This document shows positions 24,801 through 39,800 of a DNA stretch of 64,000 bases, piece by piece. How positions within the stretch are numbered: the first letter of the stretch is position 1; each line of letters opens with the position of its first letter. Both the position numbers and the translations under genes were made by a program. The DNA is taken from positions 40,579,987 to 40,643,986 of the forward strand of contig JAFMSR010000014.1 of assembly GCA_022818135.1 (NCBI GenBank), in the 5' to 3' direction. The DNA comes from Saxidomus purpurata. Taxonomy: Eukaryota > Mollusca > Bivalvia > Venerida > Veneridae. The notes beneath the pieces are model-generated. The model did not search any database and had not been told where the DNA came from. It was given only the letters and a program-made list of their open reading frames with translations.

Positions 24801-27800
24801 AGGAATTCACTCTCCTCTGATGTCCCTTCAGGGAGAATATGCTGAAAATGTAAGTATAAACTCCGGTGTGTGTTCACAGGACAGAGATGTCCATAATTAA
24901 ATAACACTGTAAACAATGAAGGGTCAGCATATTATGAGTAACCTATAAACTTTCAGAGACACATGCAGCACAAATTTTCTGGATCGCCAGAAAGCATTTC
25001 TTACCGAATTATCAACCGGTAATGACTTTGATCAAATGAAGCATTTTTGGAGGTGAGATTTTGATAGTTTCATACCTCTGGTCATTCCTCGATATAGGAT
25101 ATTTGCTTATAAGCATGTATCACGTCTTTTTTTTGCAAGTGTGAATAATGTCCATATCGTGTCTATTAAAATATACCTTAAACATTTACAATAAATGTCA
25201 AGAATATTCTCCAGAAATGTTTATCAAATGCTAGTTTTGCAACATTGTGGCTGAACAGAAGTAAAATCAGAGTGCTTTCGACTTTTAAGTCTACATAAAT
25301 GTCCAGCTTACCGGTGACCTTCGCTGACATCCCAAACACTGACTGTTGCATCTGAGGACACACTGCATAATTTATTACTACCTACAAAGCACACGTCTGT
25401 TATACTGTCGGCATGACCACGGTAGCTTCTGATCTCCTGTTATATAATGAATATTTATCTGTTAGCGGTACATTTACACAACATTTTTCCCAAACCAATC
25501 ATGTTTTTCATTAATCTAAAAAGTTTCAACACAAATTGGCTGAATGATTTATATACATTTAAAATGAAATTTTGTTTAAAGCCATAAGTTAAGGACCCAC
25601 GGACTGTTGTACAATAGAAGGTTGAACAATCCTAACTAGAGCATTTCTCTCATATAGAAATAAAGAGATCAGTTTAAAAGACAGTAATTTGTACCTTTCC
25701 AGTATTGAGGTCATAGAGATGTACGAGGCAGTCCATTCCACCGCAAGCAAAATGTCTGTTGTCCTGGGACACACTCACACATGTCATTGGCTGAAATATC
25801 AAATACAATTATTATACTGGTACATACAGACAAACCTGTGAACAAGACCACTTGCAGGAAGTAGCTAAGTGGTTTTTGCTGACAGCTGTGTTAACTATAG
25901 AGAACTAGTGCAATGGTTTCTTCATGCTGAACTTTACTCACAACGTGGTCTTAGCTTTGGAGGCAGTCTTTAACATAGGATAGACAGTATATATCAACAG
26001 TTCTGTTTACTAATATTAAGGATGTCATGAAAATTCGACTGTCACTGCCGGTATTTGAACCACAGGTCCCTGGATTACTGGTGCAGCATGCTAACATCTA
26101 CACCAAGGCGGCACATCAAATCTTTCATGACAAATTACGTTAAAGAAATGCACCAGAATGACACGTTTTCTAATAAATGTCTCATAGATAGAAATGCCGA
26201 ACAGCTTTCCAACTAACCGGGTGTCTAAGTTTAAACAACTGTCACAGAAAATATTTACCAACACAAATGTCTGACAAAAGCTACTATAAAACTACTGCTT
26301 TCAAAGACAACTTCGCTAAACAGGAAATAGGATACCATAGTCAATATGATACTAATATACTGCCTTTATACCAGTTTTCCTTCCCTTTACTAGTTAGAAT
26401 TTCTAATACTAGTAACTTTGAACAGTATCTTACCTCTGGTAAGTTGGATATAGTGAGGTAGCAGGGGTCAATGTTGACTGGTTTACTGTTCCATTCTACG
26501 AAGTATCTCTGGTTGCTGGGAATAGTTTGGGAGAGGAGCACAGTCTGGATATCCTTGGCTGGTTGTGAGGTAGAATTCTCATTGTAAGCTTGCTGCCAGG
26601 TCAGAGCTGGATGACTGAAGACCAAGAAAGGATATTTACAGATTTTTTCTTACTTTTTTCCTTAGGGTTCAAAACCCATTTTTAAAACATTTCAGTCATT
26701 CAACCATCTTTCCACACTAAGTAACTGCAAACATTTTTACATAAAGTGTGAGTTTAGTAGCATGGCTTGAACCCATGGCCCTTAATCGGTGAGAGATTTA
26801 GTGACTTCAAATTCAACCAAAACCACGAGACCACATAGGTAGGTCATACATGTTTTTGTTTTCTGCACTGCATAATGTAAATATAGCAGAATAGCGCCAG
26901 AGTCAGGTTTAATATTTTGTACATTTCTGATAAAACTGACTGGTCTAAGAAAAAGTCAGTTCCCTTAATAACTGGACATGGTATTTTCCGGTAAACATGT
27001 CAGATGTCACATTTTTCAATCAAAGTTTTTAAACTACATAGCACATGGTCTCTTGACTCTACCTTAGCTTAGCAAATAATAAAACTTTTCTTTGGCACCA
27101 GTCTTAAATATTTTATGTATGAGTGGCCAAGCATTAGCACAGGTGTGGTTAAGACAGTCATAACGCTATCTGTATGTAAAATGCCGTGTTTGAGTCCCAG
27201 CTATGCTACACAGCACCTGAGAGTGTGAGCCATGTTTTAAAAAAGACCAACAGAGGGTCATTCATTTAAGGTTCTTAATACATTTTTAAATGTAGAACAA
27301 GCATACCCTGAGAGTACATGTAGACTTCTTGACACGAATGATTTATATTCCTTCACAGCAGGTCTGTCAAAGAATTTCATCTGATCACGCTCCTGTATTT
27401 TGCTGCCCATTCCTGACAAAAGACAAGTTGATAATGTTTATTTGAAGTGACTGACAAATGGACATTTTACTTATTTTTAAACATAGAACTATCTTTAAAC
27501 ATCTGAGCAGTTGGTATTCAAGTACATTCTGTATGTCTCTTTATGAAATGACAAATATCTGTGTACAATGGCAAGTTCTTCACTTCTTCTGTTGCACCTA
27601 CGAGTTAGAAATCTCCAAACGACAAAAACAAACGTCTGATTTACTATGTTGTTCTATAAAAGTTATTTGGTATGTAATGTCAACATAGGCAAACTTTGGG
27701 GAGGTTCTATGGTATAGATATAAAGTATCTAATTTCTATGGTCATGGTTATGCCCACAAACCTCTCTGCACAAATATGGTCACATTCCCAGGAAGCAGTC

Positions 27801-30800
27801 ATAGAGAGCAGATAAATACAGTACTGGTAAGTTGCAAGAACTTGAATTTAAAATCACAAAAAATCAAGTAAGTTTCAATGACAAACAAACACATTTAGAC
27901 TTGGTATTTTTCTATCAAACAACAGAAAACTGTCATTTTCATCAGTTCATGTTACCTAGTGGCTGGTAGTCCTCTATCAGTTCAGCCGTCAGTCCCAGCA
28001 TGCATTTGCTGTAGATGAACCTCAAGTCACATATCACATCTCCAAGTTCATCGAAGCTTGCACTCTTTGTCTGTTCAAAACATTAAATATAATTATTCTT
28101 GAATGTTTGGTATTTTGTTTTCTTTACAACCAAAAGAATTTGTTATTTCACCAGCTTTAACACCTATTTCAACAGCTTTTCGGTTATATACAGTTAGGCA
28201 ATTTCCCTAACTATTGTTCCTGGGAAACGAAATAACTAGACACCAGGTCCAATCCTCTGTCAAGAACAGCCAACTTTCTCACATAGGAAGACATGTTCAG
28301 TAACCAAGGCAACAGGCCTCATACCTGAACATACATGTATAACCTTTAATCAATGACACTAATCAGTGACTCTTGACCTTTCCAACATGAAAGTGGTCTT
28401 TTATTCTTTAAAAAATTTCTAACAGTGCAGAAGACAACTCTCATTTTAAAAGATAAATCTCCTTTCCGACTTTTTGTTACACTGTTAAATAATAAAACTT
28501 CTACAATTTACTGTCATGTTTATTCTCACCAGATGGTATGGCAGTTCTCTAAATGCTCGTATAGATTTACCCGCCCAGCTACCATCTCTCTCTGTATCTG
28601 CCTGACTGTAGAAATATCCTGTAAAGTTAATCACATGTAAACAATGGACACTGCTTTATTTGTACATGGGCATTTTACATCTCTCAATTTGAGTGGAACT
28701 AATTCAATTTTATAGGGTTGCTATAAGAAGAGTTAACCCACTGAATAGCAAACTTTACAGACCAGGATCAAACTGATATGCAAGCAGTATTTCCAATGAG
28801 AATATTTATGTAATATACATGTATTACTGTAAGCTGGGTACTATAACTATGATAACATCCACTTTGGGGCACAACCAAATCTCTTGTTGCTAAAATGCCA
28901 GTTGACTATATCATACTTCCAAAATTATAAACAAACCTGCAAGAAGACGATGCAGATACAGTTCTGTTTCCATGGCAGCAGAAGATTTGAGGTACCTCTG
29001 TCTTACGGCCTGTATGATATCGGCATGGGACACACTCAGTCGGCTATTCCTGCAAATATATACATGTCTATGCAAGTATCTCTTCATGGTATAACTTTTC
29101 AACACAAATGAACCACTCTTGCTTTTTCAAATTATAATGTATTGGAAACCCAGAATTTATTATATTAGTTTTTACTAAATTTCTTTACTCTGGATTGAGA
29201 AACAAGTTCTTACAAATTATATTACCATCTTTCTCACTCTTCGGACTTATTATTCATGTAGATGGAATCAACCTTGAAGAGAGGGAAAGAGGCAATGTGG
29301 AACTATCTTTGGCTTGCATAAGAACACTACCACTACTTAGCTTTGGTGGTGCTCAAACCCCGGGACCCTGCATCAAGTCTGCGCCACCAAGAATTTAATA
29401 TAGATACAGTAATATTAATGCCAAAATGCCTCTCTCAGACAACAAAAGCTCTAAATAAACCAGAGCTGTCACAAAGGGCGACTACTTTCTCAAGAACCAG
29501 CATTGAGATAACATACAACCTCGAAGAGAGAGAGGCAATAGGGATATATCTGCGTCTTGCCTAAAGACACTACCGCCCTATTACTGAAGTCCTCTAAAAA
29601 CCTATGCAAGAAGTATGCACCACAACCTTCTTGCAAAGGCTAGAATGTATTGCCAATCAATTAACTACAAGATAACTCATATACATCCTTTTAAACTTTA
29701 ATTGAAATCAGCTCTTTATGCAGCAAACATTTTACCAGGAGTCCAGTGGATCGTTCAGGAATCCTTGCAGAGCTCTCTGTAGTTGAGCAAACACAGCAGA
29801 AGGTATACACTCCTCTGGACTAGGTTTCATATTTAATATCTCCTTCACCTTTGATCGTTCACCTCCAAGTACAACATGCAGACTTAACAAGTCATGCAGT
29901 TCAACTTGTTCAAGGCCTGAAATATAGGCATAATATCTATCAAAGTCTGACCTAGATTTGCCACTAACTAAAAAATGTGTATTTTCTAAGTCTGACCTAG
30001 ATTTGCCACTAACTAAAAATGTGTATTTTCTAAGTCTGACCTAGATTTGCCACTGTACTGAGGAAAATAGTAAGACAAATAAACTAAAGCTGTCACTGAA
30101 GGTGACTAATACCCCTGTTGCGATGGCCTTTGCCAAAGCTTTACAATGATGCATCCTGCCAAGTATAGTGAAAATCCAAGATGTACTTTGGAGATGAAGC
30201 ACAGACAATACAGCACAATGACCTTGACCTTTGAACTTAAATATGTAAGTCATATCTACACCTCAAGGTGATGATGCGGGTGGTCATGTGTACTCAATTT
30301 GACTGCAATACACTCGGGGCGCCAAAAACTCGAAAACCCCCGGGAAGCAAAATTTGTTGAATTTTCGGTAGTGACTTTCCGGAGTGAGCAGTCGGGCATA
30401 GTGGAGATGGTACTCAGACCGCCTGTAAGAACGCCGTCTGTCTAGAGTGAAGGTACAAAACCGTGTAGGAACGAATTCGATTACTGAGTTTTGAGGAAAG
30501 CTTTAGTAAATCTTGATGCCGGTTTCTACGTTGACGATGTGGAGGTTACCTGCTGGACTTAATCTTTTCAAATGAAATAACTTCCCGAGTTCGCCGACTC
30601 CTAGCCCCCATTACTGGGACCTTCACCAGGTTGCCGACGTTAGAACTTTGTACACTATGTTCTGGCATAATTGTGTGGTGACATTGAAAAATCTAGATTT
30701 TATATAGCTTTATTGAATATGAAGACAATTAACTCATTTTATGACAGGCGAAGGATTGCCACAAATATAATCATAAGTGTTACACGCGCTGCCGGCAAAC

Positions 30801-33800
30801 AAATACACATATCTCATATACCATGTGACGTCATTTACTCAATCAAGCTGGCACCTGCTCAATTTTCACGGAGGTGAAAAACATGGGGGCGGCTGATGAT
30901 CAATTAACGAACGACACGTTAACTTCCGAGAGTTATTCACACTATTTTATTAATGAGCGGACAATAATATCAGTTCGAAAGTCCTATCCGGGTTCATTAA
31001 CGGTAAAACACATTGAATTTAGAAGGAAAAAATCGGGACCCTTAAAGTGTTCGAATAATCAGGGGTGTTCCAATTATCCAGGTTCGAACTTTCGAGAGTC
31101 GACTGTATATCTAAAACTGTGGAGGAAGTTGTCGCAACAACCAACCAAACTTATGACAACTCCTTTATATCCCCCATTTAATTTCATCTGACAAGGTGAT
31201 AAAAATTTACCATCTCTGGCACAAACAAGAAGGGTCAAAGCTATTGATACAGTATCCTTGCCAAGATCCGTCTCCATCCTGGACATCACCTCCTGTAGCA
31301 GCGTGGGCACTGTCTGTGGTAACGACTTCAACTTCTGTGTCATCTGGCAAAGTATGAGGAAAAGTTGTTTTCAAAACAAGATACTCCAGTGTTGCCTTGG
31401 CAACATACTGTCCCCTACCAGCATGGACCAATACTCAAAACAACAAATTCAAAGTCCTTTTGGACACTGTTGCTAAAGGGTCTACTGTTAAATGTACGCA
31501 AGGTATAACTTTTGAAAGTAAAGTCAGAATTCCTTCTTTAAGAATGGATGTACAAACACATTAACATTTAGTATGAGTTACTCTAGTGAAATAATGTAAG
31601 GTGAACATTTGAATGTATCAGATCTCGGGACAGCCTATTTACCAATTTTCAAAATATGAACATCAGATTCCTATTAATCAGTTTAATATGCAAAGAATCT
31701 CTCAAGTGATTTAAAAATTTAAGATTGAAACCAATATCATGATCAATGAATGCCGATGCCTGTAACACGACCTTGACCCAGAACATTAAGACACTACACT
31801 ATGCTCTAACTATAGAATATACTAATTGATAACTGATTCTGCCAGGACATACTATAATCCTTTAACTATAATTATTCCCATTTTTACATGTTTTCATGAC
31901 ATTGCAGTTTGCACAAGGACCCGAAATTGGTCTAACTGATTACTTAGTATTCTTGTATCACACACTAAAGAAAATTTGTCACATCTGGTAAATGTAAGCA
32001 TGATTTATTTACCTTTTCAAAGAGGCCATATACCCTCAGCTCCTCACAAGCCAGGCTCAGGTATAGCGGGACATTTGCTTCTTTTTTGGATACCAACAAT
32101 TTCATCTGCAAAAAATGATATATAATTTGCAAAACACTTTTTTTGCATTTGTACTAATTCATTTACTCTCACCTGCAAAACAAGTATTTACAACTTATAC
32201 CATAATTGCTCTGGAGACAAGTTCTAGATTAAATCAAGCTCGAAGACAGAGAAGGCAATGTGGAATAACTGTGTTAACCTATGAGCACTGCCCTTTTATC
32301 CGCAGTCAAAAGGGTTTAAGACTGTAACTAACGTCAGCAAATCTGAAAGTAAGCCCCAAATTACAGGAATGTTTCCTCCTTCACCCAACGACATGTACCT
32401 GGTTATTAAATGGTGACTCGTCTAGAGCCTTGCTATGTACAGCTAGATGACTCTTGACGACCTCTGCTTTGTCCAACATGTCCAGTCCCTCCACAGTGAC
32501 CTCTGTGACCTTTCTTCTATTCAGTGATTGGTGGAACTTTTCTTTTGTTAGGCATGTTATTACAAATATGACATTCTGAAATTAAAATTTAAATTATTTT
32601 CAATGTTAAGGGGGATCACTGGTGAGGTTTCGGATTTTTGCACTTCCGTAAATTTATATTATGATGATAGAAATACCACTATCTCTAATTTTTCATCCTA
32701 AAGTACGACATACTACATTAGAAAAGATTAAAATTGATACCCATTCTGAAAAATACGCATCATAAATAACTTTAAAATACCAGAATTATAGATAATCCTA
32801 CATGGAGCACTTATCTGATAGTGACTAAAGATATTAAGCGAAACATTAGCATTGACCCATAAAAAACGGCAAAAAATCTTGTTATCTTGAATTTCAGCCA
32901 TTACCCCCCCCCCCCCCAGGCCGGGAAATATGTTGCATAACAAATATATGACATCTTGAGGGCACTATGTAAAAAAAGTTGGAATTCATGTACAACAACG
33001 AAAAAAGCAAAAAGAGGGGGGACATGTTTTTGAATCACACAGATACACAAAAATGAATCTGCAAAGGTAATAAGTAATAATTTGCTATTATGTGAGAGTG
33101 AGTAAATGCACCAATGAAGTATATTATCTGTCTAAATGTTGTTATTTTACATACATCTATCTCTTTTTTATTTTTAACGTTTAGTGAAAATAATCTGCTC
33201 ATTATAGGGAGTGCCCCTTTAAGGTGGACAACAACAAGGTTCTTTTCATTCATTTAAGTATTTGAAGTGAGCACTTTACCTTTGGTACAACTTCTGGTAA
33301 CCAGTCTAAATTGTGTGGAAGATAGGCTGGTTCCATATTATCTAAACCATCTATGAACAACACAAGTGGGGAAGCACAGTATGTCGCCGACTCTGTCACC
33401 ATATCTTCAAATTTAGCAACCAAGTTCCTACAAAAATGATTCAAACTTATTCGGAATTGTTCATAAATCAATGTTACATACAATTCATCTTACAGTCCCC
33501 TTGGTCTCTCCTCAGGTGAAACTGCCAGGACTCCCAATGCAGTTTGAAGAACATACAAAAATCAGGATACACTTTCTTTGGACAGACTCCTTGGTTCTTT
33601 ACACCTAGTGCAAGCCTATACATGCGAGACTACCACTGTGTTTCTAACCAGTTCATCTCTAAATGGGTTGGAAACACTGACAGCAGTACTGAAATTTCCA
33701 GTGCCCCAGCTTGGATTTGAACTGAAATTATTCAATGGATTGCCACAAAACCTCAAAGTTTCAACTAAAAATTCCAGCAAATACCTTAGTAACTAGATGC

Positions 33801-36800
33801 CAGCATGCAACATGTCGAGCCCGCCATATGTCAAAAGGGCTAACTCCTTACCAAGTAGAGATGGGTCAAAATACACCTAAATATTGGCTGTAACATGCAT
33901 ATTGTACCACAGAAAAGTGGTCTTGATTTTCTGTACGGCAGCTATAAAAAGTACAATAAAGCTATTTATAGTAACAACAAAGATAAGTAATTCTAAAAAC
34001 AGGGTAGCCCATGGTCACCGTGGTAACATTTACAAAGTAACATCAAAATCCCTCCATATGAAAAAGAGCTCCAAACAAAACTTGACTTTGGCTTTAACTT
34101 AGTGTACCTTGACCTTAGACCTAAGGACCTGGTTCTTGTGTGAACATTTGTGCCAAGTTAAATTAAAATCCCTCAATGCATGAAAAAGATATGCTCCGGA
34201 CAAAGTCATTCTTGAATTTGACCTTTATAACCTCAAGTGTGACCTTGACATAAGCTAGGGACCTTGTCTGCGATGACACCCGTCTCATGATTATTACAAT
34301 GGATTGCCAAGTAACATCAAAACCCTCCAAAAGTTTGAAAAATCTTAAACTTCCAGCAAATACCAGTTAACTTAGTAAAAATAACTGAAATATGGTTGAA
34401 ATGGGCAACAAACAAACAAACAACTTACTTGTAATCTTCTGGTATTTCTAAACCGAGGCTGAATCTCGCATTCAGTTCATGACACAGCCTCTTTAGTGTT
34501 GCTACGATGTTTGTGGATCCTGGAGCGGCACCAACAAAGTGTGTCATTATTGTGAGGGCACTGTCACACTGAGACGCTTGTTGATAATCAGTGACAACAC
34601 TTGCCTGAAATACAAAATCAAGCTTGCATTTGCACAGATCAGAAAAAGTTTACATTTTAATTATTGCTATTTGTTTATTCTCGATTGCAAGAAACGAGTT
34701 CTTACAACTTAGATTAACCAGTCTCGAGATTCACTCCAGTTTGAATCAATCTCAGAGTGAGGCACTCTGGAAGTAAGTGTCTAGCCCGAGGACACTACTT
34801 ACGTGGCACTGGTGGGTTTCAAACTCAGGATCCTGTGATCCTGAGGAGAACCACTGTGCTATGACTGCAGTTTTTACACATGGCTACATGACTTAATATT
34901 TTGTTTATTTTAAGTTGTATGGTGGTTACAGATTTTCCTTAGTAACCTGGACAACCTGAGTTTGATCCCCTCCAGTTAGGCCACTTGAGCTATGTCTTGA
35001 ACCTAATGCTACATGTCGCTGAATCAATCTAGCTGTAATTGGTTGCCAGAAATGTGAATTCTCTCCAACAAGTGACTGGTTATATCACAGAACTGAGGTG
35101 ATATCTTGAGTGCATTTAAACATGAATTTTGTGGTAACAACTACTGCAGTATCTATATTTACTATAAAATACCTTTCCTATAGTCAAATTGTTTATCATA
35201 AAATCTGATAAAATGTGTCTTCCATAGATCTGACAAGATGTACTAGAATCTGATAACATGTGCCTTACCAGTAAAGCAGACTTGCCGGTCCCTGGTTTAC
35301 CAGCAAGGGCAATAACTCCTGAGGACATATCTGACATCATCTTCACACATTCCTTCCTCAGTTTACTACGTCCAACAAACACTTTCCTCAGTCTATCAAC
35401 AAATGCCTCATGTAGTTTGTTTGTGTGACCAGTTTCATCAAGCATGGCATCCTTAAATAATTCAGAAAAATGGTTTCAAAGTAAACTCAAGTGAAATAGA
35501 ACACTTATTACTACAGACATGTATTTCTTTCTAAAACTGTAAAAAAACTGACCTTATAAACAAAACAGACTCTGATTATTGTATTTACTGTCAGGAAAAA
35601 TTACTTGGAACATTGCTAGATCTACTTCTATTTGTTGAACAGAAAACAAATTTACACTTTTTGACCATTAGACCTGTCAAAAGTTGTTTCTATAACATAT
35701 TTGTGTATGGCGTAGATGTATACTAATGCTGACAATACTAAATCTCGTAAATGGACTTGTCCACCTTTCAATGTGGACCGTACCATTAGTTGTTCAAAGG
35801 GAAGCTAGGGGAAAATTTACTGACAGGAAAGAATACAGTGCAGACCATGATCAAACTGCATGAATGTGCAGGCTGATCATGATCTACACTGGTCACAAAG
35901 GCAGACTTACATGCTCTCAGCAGGATAGGAGCTAAGCTACTGTAACATATAGCTTTTTCAGACAAACAAAACTTTTGATATTAATGACCAATGAACGAAA
36001 CCAGCTAAGTAAAAGTGGCATTAAGTATACATTTTTGTAATAATGAATTTTTGTTCTGTTCTGTTCTGTATTTACCTCATCAGGGTAGAGCTTCTGTATG
36101 CCATTCCAGAGGTTATTCAGAGCCCTCAATCCAAACTGCTCAAGACCAGATACAATCGGTTTTCCATCCACTACACCAGCCCAGTGACATGGGTACCTGA
36201 AACAGACATTCCAATGAAAAAGTTAAAGAGACTTAATCAAAAATATTCAGACAATGAAAGAATTAAGGCTGTCAATATGATCTTACTGGAATTGAAAACT
36301 AAGCAAATGCCAGACGTATTTTCAAGCGAATTCATTTTGAGATCTGTCTTTTGATAAACTCAAAATAGTCAAGCTAGGGTTATTCTCTGACTCTGAATGC
36401 AGAGAAATAAAATTTCCAAGCACTAATTCTTGAAAATTATGTTAAGATACATTGTATGGTGATAAACTTGTGATGTTACACTCATGGGTATGCATGAGCA
36501 CTGAACCTGCAACTGGCTATTGTGCGTTTTGATAAAGTAATTTAATATACATTGTCCAGACTACAGACTCCTTGTTGTCATGGAAACATCACCTAGCAAC
36601 AGGTAATCTAACCACACTACTAAAACTGAAATGGTCAGACCTGTAACACTGATGAACAAGATCTTCACTACATATTTCCTTAGATGTGTTATTAGTTCAG
36701 GATGACACGTACCTATCAAAGACTTCAAGGCCGCTGACCCGTATCCTGCGCTTCAACGCCTCCATCTTCTCCTTACTGTTGGTATTCTCAGAGTTGAAGT

Positions 36801-39800
36801 CCTCACGGTATTTCTTCGGGATATCACTGAAATAAAAGATATCAACCCTCAGGGTATTTCTTAGGGATATCACTGAAATCACTGAAATATTAGATATTGA
36901 CCTAAAAACGCCTCACGATGGGTTGAGATTGGCACTGCTGAAAAACGGAGTTTTTCAAAAACATCAATATTCAGACATATGCCCTACACAGTTATCTGCC
37001 CTTACCCGTAGATATAATCTCTGCCACTATAGTTCATTCAAGACTTAATGGGGAGCCGGGACAATAGCATTACTGCAGTGCCTCAAAAACTTAAGTTGTT
37101 ACATTATTAATCTCATTATTATAACTGCTAACGTATTACAGAGAAATTCTACTAAACTTTAACTCCAGAATTTCTTTCTTTTTCTCCTCTGATTTCACTT
37201 TGTCTTAATAAACTTCCATAGATATGTTTAATACGTCTGAAGGTTGTCAAGATGGCCATATAGCCCTATCCTAAATTGCTTGTCTAGGCTCCAATGTGAT
37301 TTCAAGACACACTCAAACCCACTGGGATATTCTCTTGTGAGAAACAAATTCTGTAAGTCATACATCTAAATAATATTGGCTTTCAATAGGTGTAATATTT
37401 ACCTTTCAAATGACTGATCCCTAAAGAAGAAGAAGGCCTTGTCTTTCATGTCAGCTTTATTTTTCTGACCAAGTGCTGCTCCCTGTATCTCAAGTTCAGT
37501 AACAGAGGCCCCTGCTGGGTACTCCTTCACCCACTTGAACTCCGGTGTGTCTGGCACATTGTATTTTTCTGGTACCCAGCCATAACGCTCTCCAAGGATT
37601 CCAATAAAGAACTGACATCTGGAAGCCTCTGACAGACACAGCTCCAGTGTTCTGAAATGGAAGATCAAGTTTGCTGAAAATTTCACCTTTCAACATCTGT
37701 ACCTACATGTACGTCTGGTAATTACTTTCAGTGCTAACAAGCAAATACATTTGGCTTTTGTTAGAGATATATTTAGATGTTAATACATGTACTATTAATA
37801 CATGTAACAATGAGAAAACAATGTGAATGATTGGAAGGTAGCAAATGTGGTAGGCATTAATAGTAACAGTTAATAAAAGTAAAACAGAGCAGGTATGTTA
37901 TCACTATTTTACCTAGAGTGTTTAGTCTCCTCTTCTGTTACGCCCCATCTGAGATCAACCTCATATACATTGACGAAATGTTTCTTGCCAAGGGCACGTA
38001 ACTCTGGGAACACGTAACGAGTCAGAAGATCCCGTTCACCATGCATGTCTCGGAAAGTCGAAGAAATGAACACTCTGGCTGTTCTCCAGCTGTAAATTTG
38101 CAATAAAAATATTTTGTTTTTTTCCGATGTCTAGAAATCTACATGTTAACTTTGACAGTGTTTTCATTCTCACGGAATATGCTCTGTATTCAATATCAGT
38201 ATACACTTTTTACAGGAATATCTCAATAACAAATGGGTTCAGTATAAAACTCATAAAGCATTATCATTCAAACCAGTGAATGAAGAGAATTATCTTGTAA
38301 AATATCAAAACACTATCAGACCCTGCTTATTTTGATGACAATTTTGTTGTTTTTCTGTTACTGGATGCCAGGGGTGATATTATCGAAAATGTTAGCTTAA
38401 AATTTATCTACAATACATTGTTATGTTAGAAATTTGTCCATACAAAATTTCAAAATCATGTGTTTTTTTCAAGGCAGTAACATAGGAATACCTTTGGCAC
38501 TTAATTGTAGCCATTGAAACAATGCATATAATCCATATATTACAGATTTTACTATGGACAATGAACTTCAAGGTGGAATATGGTTTGTGAAAGCAAAGAT
38601 TTTCTTGAATGTTAAGTATACCTTGGTGTCTGTGAAGCTATCTGTAATGGTTTTTCAACGGTAAGTTTGGGTGGGGCTGGTTTTTCCCCTGGGGCAGACG
38701 GCAGAGCCTTGAGGTTGAAAGCTTCATCTATCTTCTCTATATGACGGAGCTGGCCTCCTTCTCCCCGCTCTGCTATAAATCTGAAGCATTAAGACAATAT
38801 CTAGTTCTTAGGTGTTTGTGTAATGTATGCAAAATCAAGATGTATAACATATATATACATATAAACATAGTATGTCCTACTTTAAATCTTAAAATATTCG
38901 TGAGAACTTTATTTTTGATGTATTTTTTCATGTGAGCGCTCTTTCACAAATTCAAAGTTCTCCAGAAATCATAGATATTGTTACAACGGTGTGAATCAGC
39001 GTGTACACTGGTTCACAAATTCATGGTCTCATGAATTGACCTGGTGATAAACAAGAGCTGTCAGTAGGACAGCGCGCTCGACTTTTTTAGTGCTTGCCAA
39101 TAAAACAAAACTTTGACAGTTAAAGGCAAAACAAGGATCTGTATAAACAAGGGCCACAAATAGCAAAATATTAAGTCAAGAGTTATCAAACTTAAATGTT
39201 TGATATCCCTGAATACTACAGCAAAGTTGTAGATTAATACTTCAAGTGGTTAATGATATATGTGCATGACAGTGCCAGTTGCACACAAGACTTTAGCTTG
39301 GAATTTCTAAGTACAAATCAAGAAGCATTTTCACAGAGTTATCTGCTCTTGCTTACAGATAGGTCTCATGACGGTACATAAGTACTCCAACTTTCAAAGT
39401 AATATCTCAAATGGTTAAGTCAACAAGTGGACAAGAATGAAAATTTTAACTGAGTTTCTAAGTCAAAAAGGGCCATAATTCAAATAAAATCCTTGACAGA
39501 ATATCCTTCTTCTGCCCATGTGTTGGGATCATGATGGTTTACAAGTATTCCAACTTTCAACTTAATATCTCAAACAGTTTAGTCAAAAAGTGGACTGGTA
39601 CGAAAAACTTAACCAAGATTCTAAGTCGATAAAGGGCCTTAATTTTTAAAACAAATCCCTGAAAGAGCTACCTTCTCTTGCCTACAGATGAGGGTAATGA
39701 TGTAAACAAGCATTCAAAGTTTCAAAGCAATATCTCAAAGATTAAGGCAATAAGTGGATTTTACCCATATTCAATGTATTTTCTAAGTAAAAAAGGGGCA

